From the NCBI GenBank assembly GCA_964576465.1, contig CAZNXE010000103.1:1-17018 (forward strand): 17,018 bases of DNA. The letters are read 5' to 3'. The first letter of the stretch is position 1. The number at the start of each line of letters is the position of its first letter. A program made the position numbers and the translations under genes. The notes beneath the pieces were generated by a model, which saw only the letters and a program-made list of their open reading frames with translations, ran no database searches and was not told where the DNA came from. Shown here in pieces: positions 1 to 7,454 of the stretch. This DNA is from CAZNXE01 sp964576465 (GTDB lineage Bacteria > Planctomycetota > Planctomycetia > Pirellulales > JAEUIK01).

Positions 1-1220
1 CGTTGCGGAGGATCTGTGTGCGCAGGGCTTTGCGGCGGTTGGCGTGCGAAGGGCGGCGTCGTCCCACGGTGAGTCGCTGCGGTCGACCAATTGCCGCCCA
101 TTTTTGTCCCACGCCCAAAGTTCGACCAGCGTATACATCCACAAATTCAAGTTGTACACGGCCAAGTTGTTCCAGATGTTGCGCACTTGCTGTTGGCCCG
201 AACTCCATACCTCTTTGACATCGTGAAAATCTTGTTCGGTCGTCCAGCGATACTCGTAGATCAGCCCGATGATCTAGGCGGGCACATCGAGCAGGTTCGT
301 GACGATGCGCAGCAATTCGTCGTTGGCAGGTGCCGACGCAGTTTTGCCGCCACGTTTCGGATGTGGCGTGGTCTTGATCGTGATCACACGCACGGCATGA
401 TTGATCGTTTCGGTTCCGCCAGAGCCGGGACTTCCCAGCCGCACGATCGCGTCTTGGACGATGTTCGCCTTGTGATCTTCCTCGATCAGATCGCGCGTTT
501 CGATCACTTGCACATGGCTGTTGTCGCGAATCCGACAAACATAACTGCTGTCGATGCCATCGATCGCATTGAACAACGCAAACTTCGCATAGCCGCGGTC
601 CATCACATAGCAGTGATCGCTTTGCAGGTTGCGGGCCAGCACTTCGCGTTCGTCTGCGTCGCCTCGGCCCGAGCCATCGGTCAAGTCGACGTGCGACGGT
701 CGATACCGATCGATCTCGAACTGTGTGTGCAATCGCCACTTGATGGTGCTCTTGCCGTTTTTCTGCTTCAACAGCGACGCCTCGGCCATGGCCGGCAAGG
801 CCTCGAGCAACGTGCCGTCGACCAACGTCAACGTGTCGCGAATATGCTTGAGCCGCGCGTCGCGGCCAATCGGTCGCAGTTGATTGGCCAGTCCGTTCAT
901 CACCTCGCAAAGCGGCTCGGGGTCGAACACCGACGTTGCTTCGGAAAGCGAGCCCAGCGACGCACGAGGGCAACCGAGTTTCTTCTGCACGTTTTTCAGT
1001 TCGCTGGCTTGTTGAATCGCCCGCAGCGACGAGACCACCGGATTGTAGAGATGAGCAGCAGGAGCATGCAGTACTGATCGTAATGCAACTTGCGATTGCC
1101 GGCTTTGTCGCGCGCACAACCGACCGAGCGCAAACGCTTGAGCAACGGCGCAAGCGTGGCGAAGTACTTCAGCCCAGTAATGTCGCGTTCTTGAATGTCT
1201 TCGCGTTTCTTGCCAGCCAT
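1..1220 (-). pseudogene. IS4-family transposase, decayed (two frameshifts, one nonsense codon), 3' end cut by window edge
   Basis: DDE transposase of the IS4 family, broken. The N-terminus starts at an ATG at 1220 (MAGKKREDIQERDITGLKYF). The frame is lost at about 1051, where one base of a Leu-Tyr-Leu-Tyr-Asn-Pro stretch appears deleted. It resumes in another frame with NPVVSSLRAIQQASELK and the first catalytic Asp (TLVDGTLLEALP), then the second (YVMDRGY). An in-frame TAG at 274-276 follows LLDVPA. Beyond it comes a perfect Y-x2-R-x3-E-x6-K signature (YEYRWTTEQDFHDVK), so the nonsense codon removes the catalytic Glu from the product. A further shift near 56-60 is needed to read the expected C-terminal RRPSHANRRKALR. 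No single frame can yield a working enzyme. An upstream TTG at 1256 is less likely as the start. I could not define terminal inverted repeats; the right end should lie between 1221 and 1355. Confidence 0.9.
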
Positions 1221-1355
1221 GTGCAGCAATATGCACGAAGGATTCCTCGATCGCAACCCTATCTATATTCCATATATTCCAACAGCGCAAATCTCGTGCC
1301 GAACAGGATTGCCACGGAGGGCATTCCCTACAGATATTGGGATAAGCTTTCAGCA

Positions 1356-2300
1356 CTATCCCCGCGGATGAAACTGGCGATGGATCTTCTTTAGGCGTGA
1401 GGGGTCGACGTGCGTGTAGATTTGGGTGGTGGTGATGTTGGCATGTCCCAACATTTCTTGCACTAGTCTTAAGTCGGCACCGCCGGCCAGCAGATGTGTT
1501 GCAAAGCTGTGCCGCAGCGTGTGTGGACTTACGCTTGCCGGAGCACCGATGCGGCGCGCGTACTTCTTCAGTAGCTCCCAGATCGTTTCGCGTCGTAATC
1601 GCCTTCCGCGGCGCGACAACAACAGCCACGAAGGCGTGCTGGGCGCGGCGACGGCCAGGGTTGGCCGTTCTTCTTGCAGATAGTCGCGCACCGCGGCAAT
1701 CGCGCGTTCCCCCAGGGGCACAATCCGCTGCTTGTCTCCTTTGCCGTGGCAAAGACAATAGCCTTCGGACAAATGAGTATCTTGCAGGCTGAGCGAGGAC
1801 AATTCAGAAGCCCGACATCCCGTGGCATAAAGCAGTTCCAACAGCGCCCGATCTCGTCGCCAATAGCGGTCATCCACACCGGGAGCAGAGAGCAGCCGGT
1901 TGACCATCTCTGGCGTCAGCACGTGTGGCACGCGCTGCCATAGACGCTGGCTGCCCAGTAGCTCGACGAGATTTTCTTCCAGAATGCCTTCGAGCTGCAG
2001 GAAACGGAAGAACATTTTGAGCGACACAACGTGCCGCGCCAGGGAGGCGGGGGCGAGCCCCTCGGCTTGCAGCCAAGCGGCGTAGTCGGCCAAGTCTTGA
2101 ATGGTGAGTTGCCGCAGATCTCGTCGGTCGAGCCAGTGGTCGAAACGCCGCAGGTCGCGACCGTAGGCCTCGGTGGTGTTTTCCGCCAGATGACACTCGC
2201 TACGCAAATAGTCGGCGAAAGCATCGATCCACACGGCAATCATGCGACGCGCCGGTCGGACTTTTTTCGATCGTACGGGTTGGCGCGGTTTTGGCGACAT
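1356..2300 (-). CDS. xerD: Tyrosine recombinase, XerC/XerD type
   Basis: Site-specific tyrosine recombinase, 314 aa, probably a Xer chromosome-dimer resolvase acting at dif in the cytoplasm. The N-terminal SAM-like core-binding domain covers about residues 22-108 and the catalytic domain about 125-305. The full catalytic set is visible: Arg163 (GCRASELSSL), Lys187 (GKGDKQRIVPLG), His260 and Arg263 (HTLRHSFATHLL), His286 (LGHANITTTQIYTH) and the nucleophile Tyr295. Spacings match E. coli XerD closely, and the overall sequence looks more XerD- than XerC-like. The ATG at 2300 gives a basic 19-residue leader. Met20 (ATG at 2243) would give a more standard Xer length, and neither start has a strong Shine-Dalgarno. 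The gene sits alone between IS remnants, so a recombinase carried by a mobile element remains possible, but the canonical Xer length and motifs favour a chromosomal role. Confidence 0.9.
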   Translation of the reverse strand: MSPKPRQPVRSKKVRPARRMIAVWIDAFADYLRSECHLAENTTEAYGRDLRRFDHWLDRRDLRQLTIQDLADYAAWLQAEGLAPASLARHVVSLKMFFRFLQLEGILEENLVELLGSQRLWQRVPHVLTPEMVNRLLSAPGVDDRYWRRDRALLELLYATGCRASELSSLSLQDTHLSEGYCLCHGKGDKQRIVPLGERAIAAVRDYLQEERPTLAVAAPSTPSWLLLSRRGRRLRRETIWELLKKYARRIGAPASVSPHTLRHSFATHLLAGGADLRLVQEMLGHANITTTQIYTHVDPSRLKKIHRQFHPRG

Positions 2301-2534
2301 CGTGTTTCAGTGGTGCAGGCAGAAACGGGGTGGGCGTCTAGTTAAGGGTTATCGGCTTCGGATACGATTCGGCTTGCGTGATAGAAGTTCTTAAGCCGAT
2401 TCGGTACCGTAGCCGGTCACTGGCACCGATCTAACTGGGGAGATACGATTCGGAGGGTCGAATTGCGCAACACGCGAATTCCGCAGGGCGAACTTGTGGC
2501 TCGTGCCTGGGTGAGCGTACTTCGCGGATCGGAC
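2301..2534. other. Non-coding spacer between xerD and the IS21 remnant
   Basis: No credible gene is seen here. A 12-bp direct repeat (GATACGATTCGG) occurs at 2361-2372 and 2442-2453, 81 bp apart, with a related partial copy near 2396. It lies upstream of xerD and may hold its promoter, but I cannot assign -35/-10 elements with confidence. Confidence 0.4.
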
Positions 2535-2771
2535 TGTCACTGAGCGCCCAAAACCGGTCAGTGAGAGGCGCTTGAAAAGCGGCCACTTTTAAGGCTTGGC
2601 ATGTAGGCTTCTTTGCTTTTTCCGAAGCAAGGAGTTGCCTGCATGGCGAACCAACTGAAGGTGGCTAAAGTGTTTTCAATTCAGGCGTTACATGCCCGTG
2701 GCTGGTCCCAGCGGCGGATTGCTCGTGAGCTGGGTGTTCACCGGTCGACGGTGGCTCGCCATCTGAAAGAG
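2535..2771 (+). mobile_element. IS21-family left end with truncated istA
   Basis: Remnant of an IS21-type element. It appears to begin at TGTCACTGAGC (2535). Two related terminal sub-repeats follow, CAAAACCGGTCAGTG at about 2549 and GAAAAGCGGCCACT at about 2574, the multiple-repeat layout usual for IS21 ends. A good Shine-Dalgarno (AAGGAG, 2629-2634) precedes an ATG at 2643, which opens the istA N-terminus. The HTH region reads WSQRRIARELGVHRSTVARH. The coding homology stops after about 43 residues (RHLKEG), exactly where the 248-bp inverted-repeat element starts at 2772. The DDE catalytic domain and istB are absent, so the fragment cannot transpose itself. Confidence 0.8.
2643..2771 (+). pseudogene. 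istA: Truncated istA transposase, HTH domain only
   Basis: Only the DNA-binding N-terminus of an IS21 transposase is left: about 43 residues from MANQLKVAKVFSIQALH through an HTH with the RRIARELGVHRSTVARHL pattern. The open frame continues into the neighbouring repeat element as far as 2846, but those residues are not IstA. The intact ribosome binding site suggests that a short HTH peptide could still be made. Whether it is expressed is unknown. Confidence 0.75.
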
Positions 2772-3019
2772 GGTTCATCCGGATTAAGCGTATTGTTTGG
2801 GACCATCCCGCAGTGCGAAGCAGAACAAGACCTTCGCTCGGGCTAGACAAAAGGGGACCGCCCCTTCCGCCTTCGCCGTCACATCGATCCCTAGGAACGC
2901 GGGCGAGGGCCGATGTGACGGCGAAGGCGGAAGGGGCTCGCGGGAGCGCTGATGCAAGGAAGTGGAAATCTCATGTCTGCAACAAGTTACCGAAACAATA
3001 CGCTTCATCCGGATGAGCC
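2772..3019. mobile_element. MITE-like element, 248 bp, with 30-bp terminal inverted repeats
   Basis: The ends 2772-2801 and 2990-3019 are inverted copies of each other with about 4 mismatches in 30 bp; the shared core is TCATCCGGAT..AAGCGTATTGTTT. The interior has no transposase. It carries a perfect 27-bp inverted repeat (2860-2886 and 2911-2937) around a 24-nt spacer. Such a transposase-less, inverted-repeat-bounded unit fits a non-autonomous element mobilised in trans. No target-site duplication is seen: the left flank is istA and the right flank is a different transposase. The parent transposase family cannot be named from this sequence. Confidence 0.7.
2860..2937. repeat. Perfect 27-bp inverted repeat with 24-nt spacer
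   Basis: The arms at 2860-2886 and 2911-2937 are exact reverse complements (core CTTCCGCCTTCGCCGTCACA). They would form a very stable hairpin or cruciform. The repeat lies at the centre of the 248-bp MITE-like element and creates spurious open frames on both strands. Confidence 0.9.
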
Positions 3020-3217
3020 ATAATAGTCTTGGTAGTCGTTGCTGACGCCTGCCGCGCGGAGCCAAGTGGTCACCGTGCGACGTCCGCCAGCGAACAATAT
3101 GCCCGTCAGCAGCACCGGCAACCGCCAGCGATTGCGAGCATGCAACCCAGCCGCCAACCACGCGCTCCACTGGGACCATTGATCGGGACATTCCCAACGA
3201 CCTCTCGAATTCGCCAT
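3020..3217 (-). pseudogene. N-terminal stub of a DDE transposase, truncated by the MITE-like element
   Basis: Starting at an ATG at 3217, about 66 residues read MANSRGRWECPDQWSQWSAW and continue through a GGRRTVTTWLRAAGVSNDYQ motif. This resembles the N-terminus of a DDE-superfamily transposase common in planctomycetes; I do not recognise the exact IS family. Homology ends at DYYG, where the inverted repeat begins, and a stop follows at once within the repeat. All catalytic residues are missing. Confidence 0.6.
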
Positions 3218-3221
3218 CCTT

Positions 3222-3278
3222 GGCTCTCCTATCGTGCGGTGTGTCTCGCAACCGCAGCATGATAGAAGAGCCTTTTTT
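3222..3278 (+). terminator. Hairpin followed by T6, intrinsic-terminator-like
   Basis: The arms GGCTCTCCTATCGTGCG (3222-3238) and its imperfect complement (3253-3272) are followed by six T residues (3273-3278). The geometry is that of a plus-strand intrinsic terminator. It lies directly upstream of the minus-strand transposase stub, so it may be an IS-borne structure blocking read-through from outside, not the end of a host operon. Confidence 0.5.
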
Positions 3279-3337
3279 AGTAGAGATCAGTTGTCGCTGT
3301 TTTTTCAGAAAGTGCAGATTGGATTACCGAGAGCCCC

Positions 3338-5230
3338 CTACAGCGTCTGAAGATACGCGATCAGGTCGGCTCGTTCGGCGGGTGTCAGACTGCCGGCGCC
3401 GGTGATTTGAGCCGGGTTGTGTTCTCCGGTGAGCAGGGCTTCTAGCGAGTCGGCGTGTCCGTGGTGCAGCCAGCGAACTTGCCGGGCGACGCCGATCAAC
3501 GAGGGTGTGTTGTAACCTTCGTACTTGTCGTTGGGCTCGCCGGTGCCGACGTCGTGAATTTCGCCGTCGGTGAACTCTGCTCCGCTGTGGCATGTGGCGC
3601 ACGCGGCGGTCGGGCCCTCGAATACGGCCTTGCCTCGAAGTGCGGCTTCCGAGAGCGTTCCGTCGGCTTGCCGGTGCCAATTCGGTGGGGTTTCGAGTGA
3701 TTCGAGGTAGGCCCCCAATGCCTTGAGATCGGCGCGTCGCGGGGTGTTGGGCGACATCAATGTTTCAGCCAACGATTTTCGCATCGCGGCCCGTAAGTCG
3801 TCTTGCCAACCGTGCCATGTCCAGGGGCTTGTTCGGGCAACGTTGTGCAGTCCACGGATGGTCTTATAGGTGTTTTGAAAGCCGCCGTCGGTTCGCGTAT
3901 CAACCGTTGGGCGGTTCGGGCCAGCTTCGTAATGGCAGCTAAAACAGCTATACCATTGATCGAGACTCTTTCTCGCGTCGAGAAACACGGCCTCACCTTT
4001 TCGTGCGAGTGAAGGCTCTTGGGGACCGCCAAGATCGATCGAGCGGATGAGTTTTCGCTCGACGATGTCGACCTCCTGAACGCAATTTAGCAAGTAGTTG
4101 GCGACCCAAACGCGGCTGTCATCGTGGCCAAATCGAACTGCCATCGGTCGTCCGCCCAACTCAATCCGATCAAATCGATCGGGTGCATTGCGCAATTCCA
4201 ATGCGATGTGGTCGCCGGGTCCGCCATAGTCTTGCCAAGGCAGCCCCTTCATTCGATAGACCAGCAACTCGTGCGTGCCGGCGGCGGTTGCCACCATCCA
4301 CGATTCATCGTCGTTTAAGGCAACCGCGTGCGGGTCGGCGACCGCCTCGCCCGGCGGATCGAGCGAGATTGCTTCACGGCGAACGTGCTCGCGCAGGTTG
4401 ACCCGGGCAATGCGACTTGCGAGTACCCAACCGCGGCGAATGTTATGTTCGGTAATCGGGTTGTTCAGGTAGGTAATCCAGGGCAGGTAGACATACTTAC
4501 CGTCGTTGGATGGCCACATCGCTCCGAGGTTCATTCCGACAAAGTTTTCTTGGAAGATGCGTTCTCCGGAGACCGTATCAACGACCGAAACCCCGCCGTC
4601 ACCACTTGCGCCCACGGCCAGTCGCTCTCCATCTGGCGAGAGGGCCAAGAATCTGGGCCAGCGTCCGACGTCGATCTGGCGTCGAACGGCCATTTGCTCG
4701 AGATCGATTTCGGCCACCTCCCCAGCGGCGGCAAGTGCCACGTAGGCCGTTTGGCCATTGGGTGTGATGGCAACGCCCCACGGTTCGAAACCGAGAAAGA
4801 GACGGTCTACCTCGCGTAATTCGTCGCCTTCGATGATGAACCGGTAGAGTTCTCCTGAATAACTTGCGGTCGCCAGGACGTGTTTTCCATCGGGCGCAAT
4901 CGCCAACGCCGTGGGGCGGCGGCCACAGGCGGTCTCGTGCAAGACACGCCCGGTCGCTAGATCAACGAGCGACAGAGTATGCGACGTCTGGTTGGCGACA
5001 ACCATCCAAGATTCGTCTGGAGAGAGCACGAAGTCGACTGGAGAGCGGTTCACGTCGTCAGACGGCGGAATCGTGGCGGCAGGAGTATCGGTTCCACCCG
5101 AAGATTGGACGCCGCTCGGCTTCTCGGCTGCCACCGCGGAGGTATGCGGTAGACAATGCCCGATACCCATACAAACCACCAATAGGGCAACGAGGCAGAC
5201 GCCGCGAGCGGCGGGTTGACCGTTCATCAT
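3338..5230 (-). CDS. Secreted YVTN beta-propeller / diheme cytochrome c (CCP/MauG-like) protein
   Basis: A 630-aa periplasmic redox protein. Residues 1-35 form a signal peptide (hydrophobic 11-25, AVAA before the likely cut). About 60-400 are YVTN/WD-type propeller blades, with repeated LSPDE/APDGK/TPNGQ turns followed by VANQ, VLATAS, YVALAA, LAVGAS and VWVANY strands. The C-terminal 410-630 is a cytochrome c peroxidase/MauG-like region with two c-heme sites, C429-F-S-C-H433 and C544-A-T-C-H548. The typical short helix ADLIAYLQTL closes the protein. The propeller may bind a partner or substrate while the hemes carry electrons or form a high-valent oxidant; the substrate is unknown. The gene is monocistronic, divergent from the methyltransferase. 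Domain identity is strong, but peroxidase activity is not shown by the sequence. Confidence 0.88.
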   Translation of the reverse strand: MMNGQPAARGVCLVALLVVCMGIGHCLPHTSAVAAEKPSGVQSSGGTDTPAATIPPSDDVNRSPVDFVLSPDESWMVVANQTSHTLSLVDLATGRVLHETACGRRPTALAIAPDGKHVLATASYSGELYRFIIEGDELREVDRLFLGFEPWGVAITPNGQTAYVALAAAGEVAEIDLEQMAVRRQIDVGRWPRFLALSPDGERLAVGASGDGGVSVVDTVSGERIFQENFVGMNLGAMWPSNDGKYVYLPWITYLNNPITEHNIRRGWVLASRIARVNLREHVRREAISLDPPGEAVADPHAVALNDDESWMVATAAGTHELLVYRMKGLPWQDYGGPGDHIALELRNAPDRFDRIELGGRPMAVRFGHDDSRVWVANYLLNCVQEVDIVERKLIRSIDLGGPQEPSLARKGEAVFLDARKSLDQWYSCFSCHYEAGPNRPTVDTRTDGGFQNTYKTIRGLHNVARTSPWTWHGWQDDLRAAMRKSLAETLMSPNTPRRADLKALGAYLESLETPPNWHRQADGTLSEAALRGKAVFEGPTAACATCHSGAEFTDGEIHDVGTGEPNDKYEGYNTPSLIGVARQVRWLHHGHADSLEALLTGEHNPAQITGAGSLTPAERADLIAYLQTL

Positions 5231-5313
5231 ACGCTCCGAGGCTTGTGGTCCACGTGCATTGAGGTTACGACTGCCATGGGCACCCTGTCCAGTGTCCCCA
5301 GTAAGTATTAGTG

Positions 5314-5325
5314 TAACCCGGGTTA
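5314..5325. promoter_or_regulatory. 12-bp perfect palindrome just upstream of the rlmM-like start
   Basis: TAACCCGGGTTA is fully self-complementary and ends 4 nt before the ATG at 5330, in the 99-bp divergent spacer between the cytochrome and methyltransferase genes. It could be an operator or simply fortuitous. It lies where a Shine-Dalgarno would be expected, and none is evident. Confidence 0.3.
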
Positions 5326-5329
5326 ATCG

Positions 5330-6487
5330 ATGACCGACGCCAAACGAATTGCATCAGGCCCGCGCACCGGCGCCTCGTCATCACGGTCCACAAAGCCTCG
5401 GTCCAGAAGTGACTTGGCGGCCTTGTGCAAGTTTGTCATGGCGACGTGCCAGCAAGGGGCCGAGGCTGCCCTAAAGGCCGAGGTCGCACGAGAGTGGCCC
5501 CTGTTCCGATTCGCCTATTCGCGGCCCGGTTTTGTCACATTCAAACTTCCTGAGAACCATGCTCTTGGCGAAGACGTGGCCCTCGATTCCATCTTCGCTC
5601 GCACGACGTCGCTCTCACTCGGACGCGCTCAGGGAGATTCGCCGGAGGAGATGGCCCGCGATGTGTGGCGGCTTGCCGGGGGGCTTCCGGTCAGTGCATT
5701 ACATGTCTGGCAGCGTGACTTGGCGGTGGCAGGAGATCGAGGGTACGAGCCTGGCCCCACGGCACCAGCGCGGGAAGTTCACGATCTTATTCTTGGCCAG
5801 CGACCGAGTGAGGTGGCCGAGTTTTCTGGAGACGCGACTGGCTGTGCCGGGATGGGCCAGCTAGTGCTGGATTGTGTCTTAGTGGAGCCAGACGCGTGGT
5901 GGGTTGGGTTTCATCGCGTCACCACCGCTGCCGCGCAGTGGCCCGGCGGGCTTCGCACGATCGAGTTGCCGATGCATGCGGTTTCCCGCTCTTATTTGAA
6001 GATGGTCGAGGCCATGCGATGGCTGCGGATGCCGCTTCGGCCCGGCCAAGTGGCTACGGAATTAGGTTGTGCCCCGGGCGGTTCGGCGCAGGCGATGCTA
6101 GATCATGGGCTTCAGGTCATTGGCGTCGACCCGGCGGATGTTGACCCGGTGGTGCTGGTGTCGCCAAGTTTCACGCACCTTCGTCGACGTGGAGCAGATG
6201 TTCAGCTGCGCCTGTTGCGGGACACGCGGTTATTGGTTGCCGACATGATCGTCGCGCCCGAGACAACCTTGAAAACCGTCGAGTCGATCGTCACGCATTC
6301 CAGCATCAATATCCCCGGCTTGCTGCTGACGCTGAAACTTTTGGATTGGAAAATGGCCAAAAACATCCCGGCGTTTTGCAAGCGTGTTCGCGGCTGGGGA
6401 TATAGCGATGTTCGCGTTCGGCAACTTCAATACAACCGCCAAGAGGTCTGCCTCTCGGCCGTCAAGCGAGGCGAGAGCGATCGTTAA
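5330..6487 (+). CDS. rlmM: RlmM-like 23S rRNA 2'-O-ribose methyltransferase (FtsJ/RrmJ fold)
   Basis: A 385-aa SAM-dependent methyltransferase resembling RlmM (23S rRNA C2498 2'-O-methylation in E. coli). Residues 1-30 are a basic, Ser-rich disordered leader. About 33-210 correspond to the N-terminal RNA-binding THUMP-like region. From 215 the Rossmann-fold domain follows, with SAM motif I ELGCAPGGSAQAML (244-257) and an acidic end of strand 2 (GVDPAD). The K-D-K-E 2'-O-methyltransferase tetrad can be read as Lys224 (SRSYLKMVEA), Asp305 (VADMIV), Lys336 (LTLKLLDWK) and Glu372 (QEVCLS). Length is close to E. coli RlmM (about 366 aa). The gene stands alone, convergent with ftr. The exact target nucleotide is inferred from the family. 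Confidence 0.8.
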   Translation: MTDAKRIASGPRTGASSSRSTKPRSRSDLAALCKFVMATCQQGAEAALKAEVAREWPLFRFAYSRPGFVTFKLPENHALGEDVALDSIFARTTSLSLGRAQGDSPEEMARDVWRLAGGLPVSALHVWQRDLAVAGDRGYEPGPTAPAREVHDLILGQRPSEVAEFSGDATGCAGMGQLVLDCVLVEPDAWWVGFHRVTTAAAQWPGGLRTIELPMHAVSRSYLKMVEAMRWLRMPLRPGQVATELGCAPGGSAQAMLDHGLQVIGVDPADVDPVVLVSPSFTHLRRRGADVQLRLLRDTRLLVADMIVAPETTLKTVESIVTHSSINIPGLLLTLKLLDWKMAKNIPAFCKRVRGWGYSDVRVRQLQYNRQEVCLSAVKRGESDR

Positions 6488-6516
6488 ACGAATAGCTTGC
6501 CCACGACACCAGCCCG

Positions 6517-7452
6517 CTACTTGGCCGGTTGTTTGTCGGGATGAAGGTAGATGAAGCTCTTTCCGAGTCGGCCATTGTAATTCCCGGCCGAGATGCGTAG
6601 CAGCCCTGGCGAATCGACCGAGGCTGCGATGGCTGCTTGCGTGGCCTGAATGATCGATTCCAAGTCGCGTCCGTTGATGATGATTTCCATGATCGACGTA
6701 ACGCCATCGGGAACCTTCGATTGTTCGCCCAAAGTTTCACGTAACGTGGGGCAATAGTCTTCAAAGGTACTGGCGACCGAAAACGAATAGCGGCTGCCAG
6801 TTTTCGACCCGCTGGCGGCGATTCCCCCTGGAAAGGGCATGATTACTCCCGGCGACTCCGTCACGGCTGCATGCGCCCGTTGGGTCGCTTCCAAGGCGGA
6901 ATCGAGATCGGTGCCCATGAACCACAGGTTGCCGCCCATCAAGCCATTGCTGTAGCCGAAGCGGCGATCGAGCGCGAACTCACCGCCCAAGATTGGGATG
7001 ACCCACATCGACCGGCCATGTCGCGTATCGCGAAATTGATAGCCGTCGCCAAAGAAGGCAATCTTACGACCGAGCTTATAGTAGTCGTCGGTTTCCAGAA
7101 GATTGAAGCAGCAGGTGGTGGGGCACGTCAGCACATTCTGGCTGATGCGAACCAGCAGCGATCGCTCGAGTGCTGTGACGCGGTCTTTGCGAAAACGGGG
7201 AACGTGAAACTGCACCACGGCTCCCGGTCGACCGTCGGGCGTCTCGAATGTCTCGTCCCCGCCGGGGCCAACATAGCGGTCGAGCCCTGCTTCGCAATCG
7301 CACAAGATCGTGCTAGATGCGTTGCCAGTTGCCGCGGAGACCGCATGATCGAGCCAATGTCGATCGCGCGCGGTGATCAATACCTCGGCATGGATGCTGC
7401 GAAACGCTTCGGCGTAAGTATCTTCAACAATGGCGCGAGGTTCCGTGGACAC
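6517..7452 (-). CDS. ftr: Formylmethanofuran--tetrahydromethanopterin N-formyltransferase
   Basis: Ftr/FhcD, 311 aa, cytoplasmic. It moves the formyl group between H4MPT and methanofuran; in bacteria the FhcABCD complex uses this to oxidise formaldehyde-derived C1 units to formate. Family hallmarks are the N-terminal IEDTYAEAF-like start (IVEDTYAEAFRSIHAEVLIT), the ETPDGRPG motif (70-77), the CPTTCCFNLL segment, GLMGGNLWFMGTDLD, the PFPGGIAASGSKTGSRY stretch, and the C-terminal ISAGNYNGRLGKSFIYLH. Length fits the usual roughly 300 aa. The start is a GTG 2 nt after the stop of the upstream cyclo-ligase gene, so the two are translated from one transcript. The other H4MPT-pathway genes are not in this window. 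Confidence 0.95.
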   Translation of the reverse strand: MSTEPRAIVEDTYAEAFRSIHAEVLITARDRHWLDHAVSAATGNASSTILCDCEAGLDRYVGPGGDETFETPDGRPGAVVQFHVPRFRKDRVTALERSLLVRISQNVLTCPTTCCFNLLETDDYYKLGRKIAFFGDGYQFRDTRHGRSMWVIPILGGEFALDRRFGYSNGLMGGNLWFMGTDLDSALEATQRAHAAVTESPGVIMPFPGGIAASGSKTGSRYSFSVASTFEDYCPTLRETLGEQSKVPDGVTSIMEIIINGRDLESIIQATQAAIAASVDSPGLLRISAGNYNGRLGKSFIYLHPDKQPAK

Positions 7453-7454
7453 AG

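Noticed and set aside
91..1077. Long plus-strand open frame of 328 codons
   Set aside because: It is antisense to the IS4 transposase, whose DDE and YREK motifs and family wording are clear on the minus strand; the plus-strand translation has no recognisable domain.
1090..1758. Upstream extension of the minus-strand frame that carries the transposase core
   Set aside because: This stretch runs out of frame through xerD, so its translation is an artefact; the real transposase N-terminus is in another frame at 1050-1220.
2361..2453. Two 12-bp direct repeats as a possible CRISPR or iteron array
   Set aside because: Only two clear copies, too short for CRISPR repeats and no regular series; no cas or replication gene nearby.
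2784..3260. A 158-codon minus-strand open frame across the repeat element
   Set aside because: It crosses both arms of the palindrome and the antisense side of a transposase stub; no coherent protein, low-complexity Pro/Ser/Arg content.
4328..4819. A 163-codon plus-strand open frame inside the cytochrome gene
   Set aside because: Shadow of the minus-strand propeller coding region, which has strong domain evidence.
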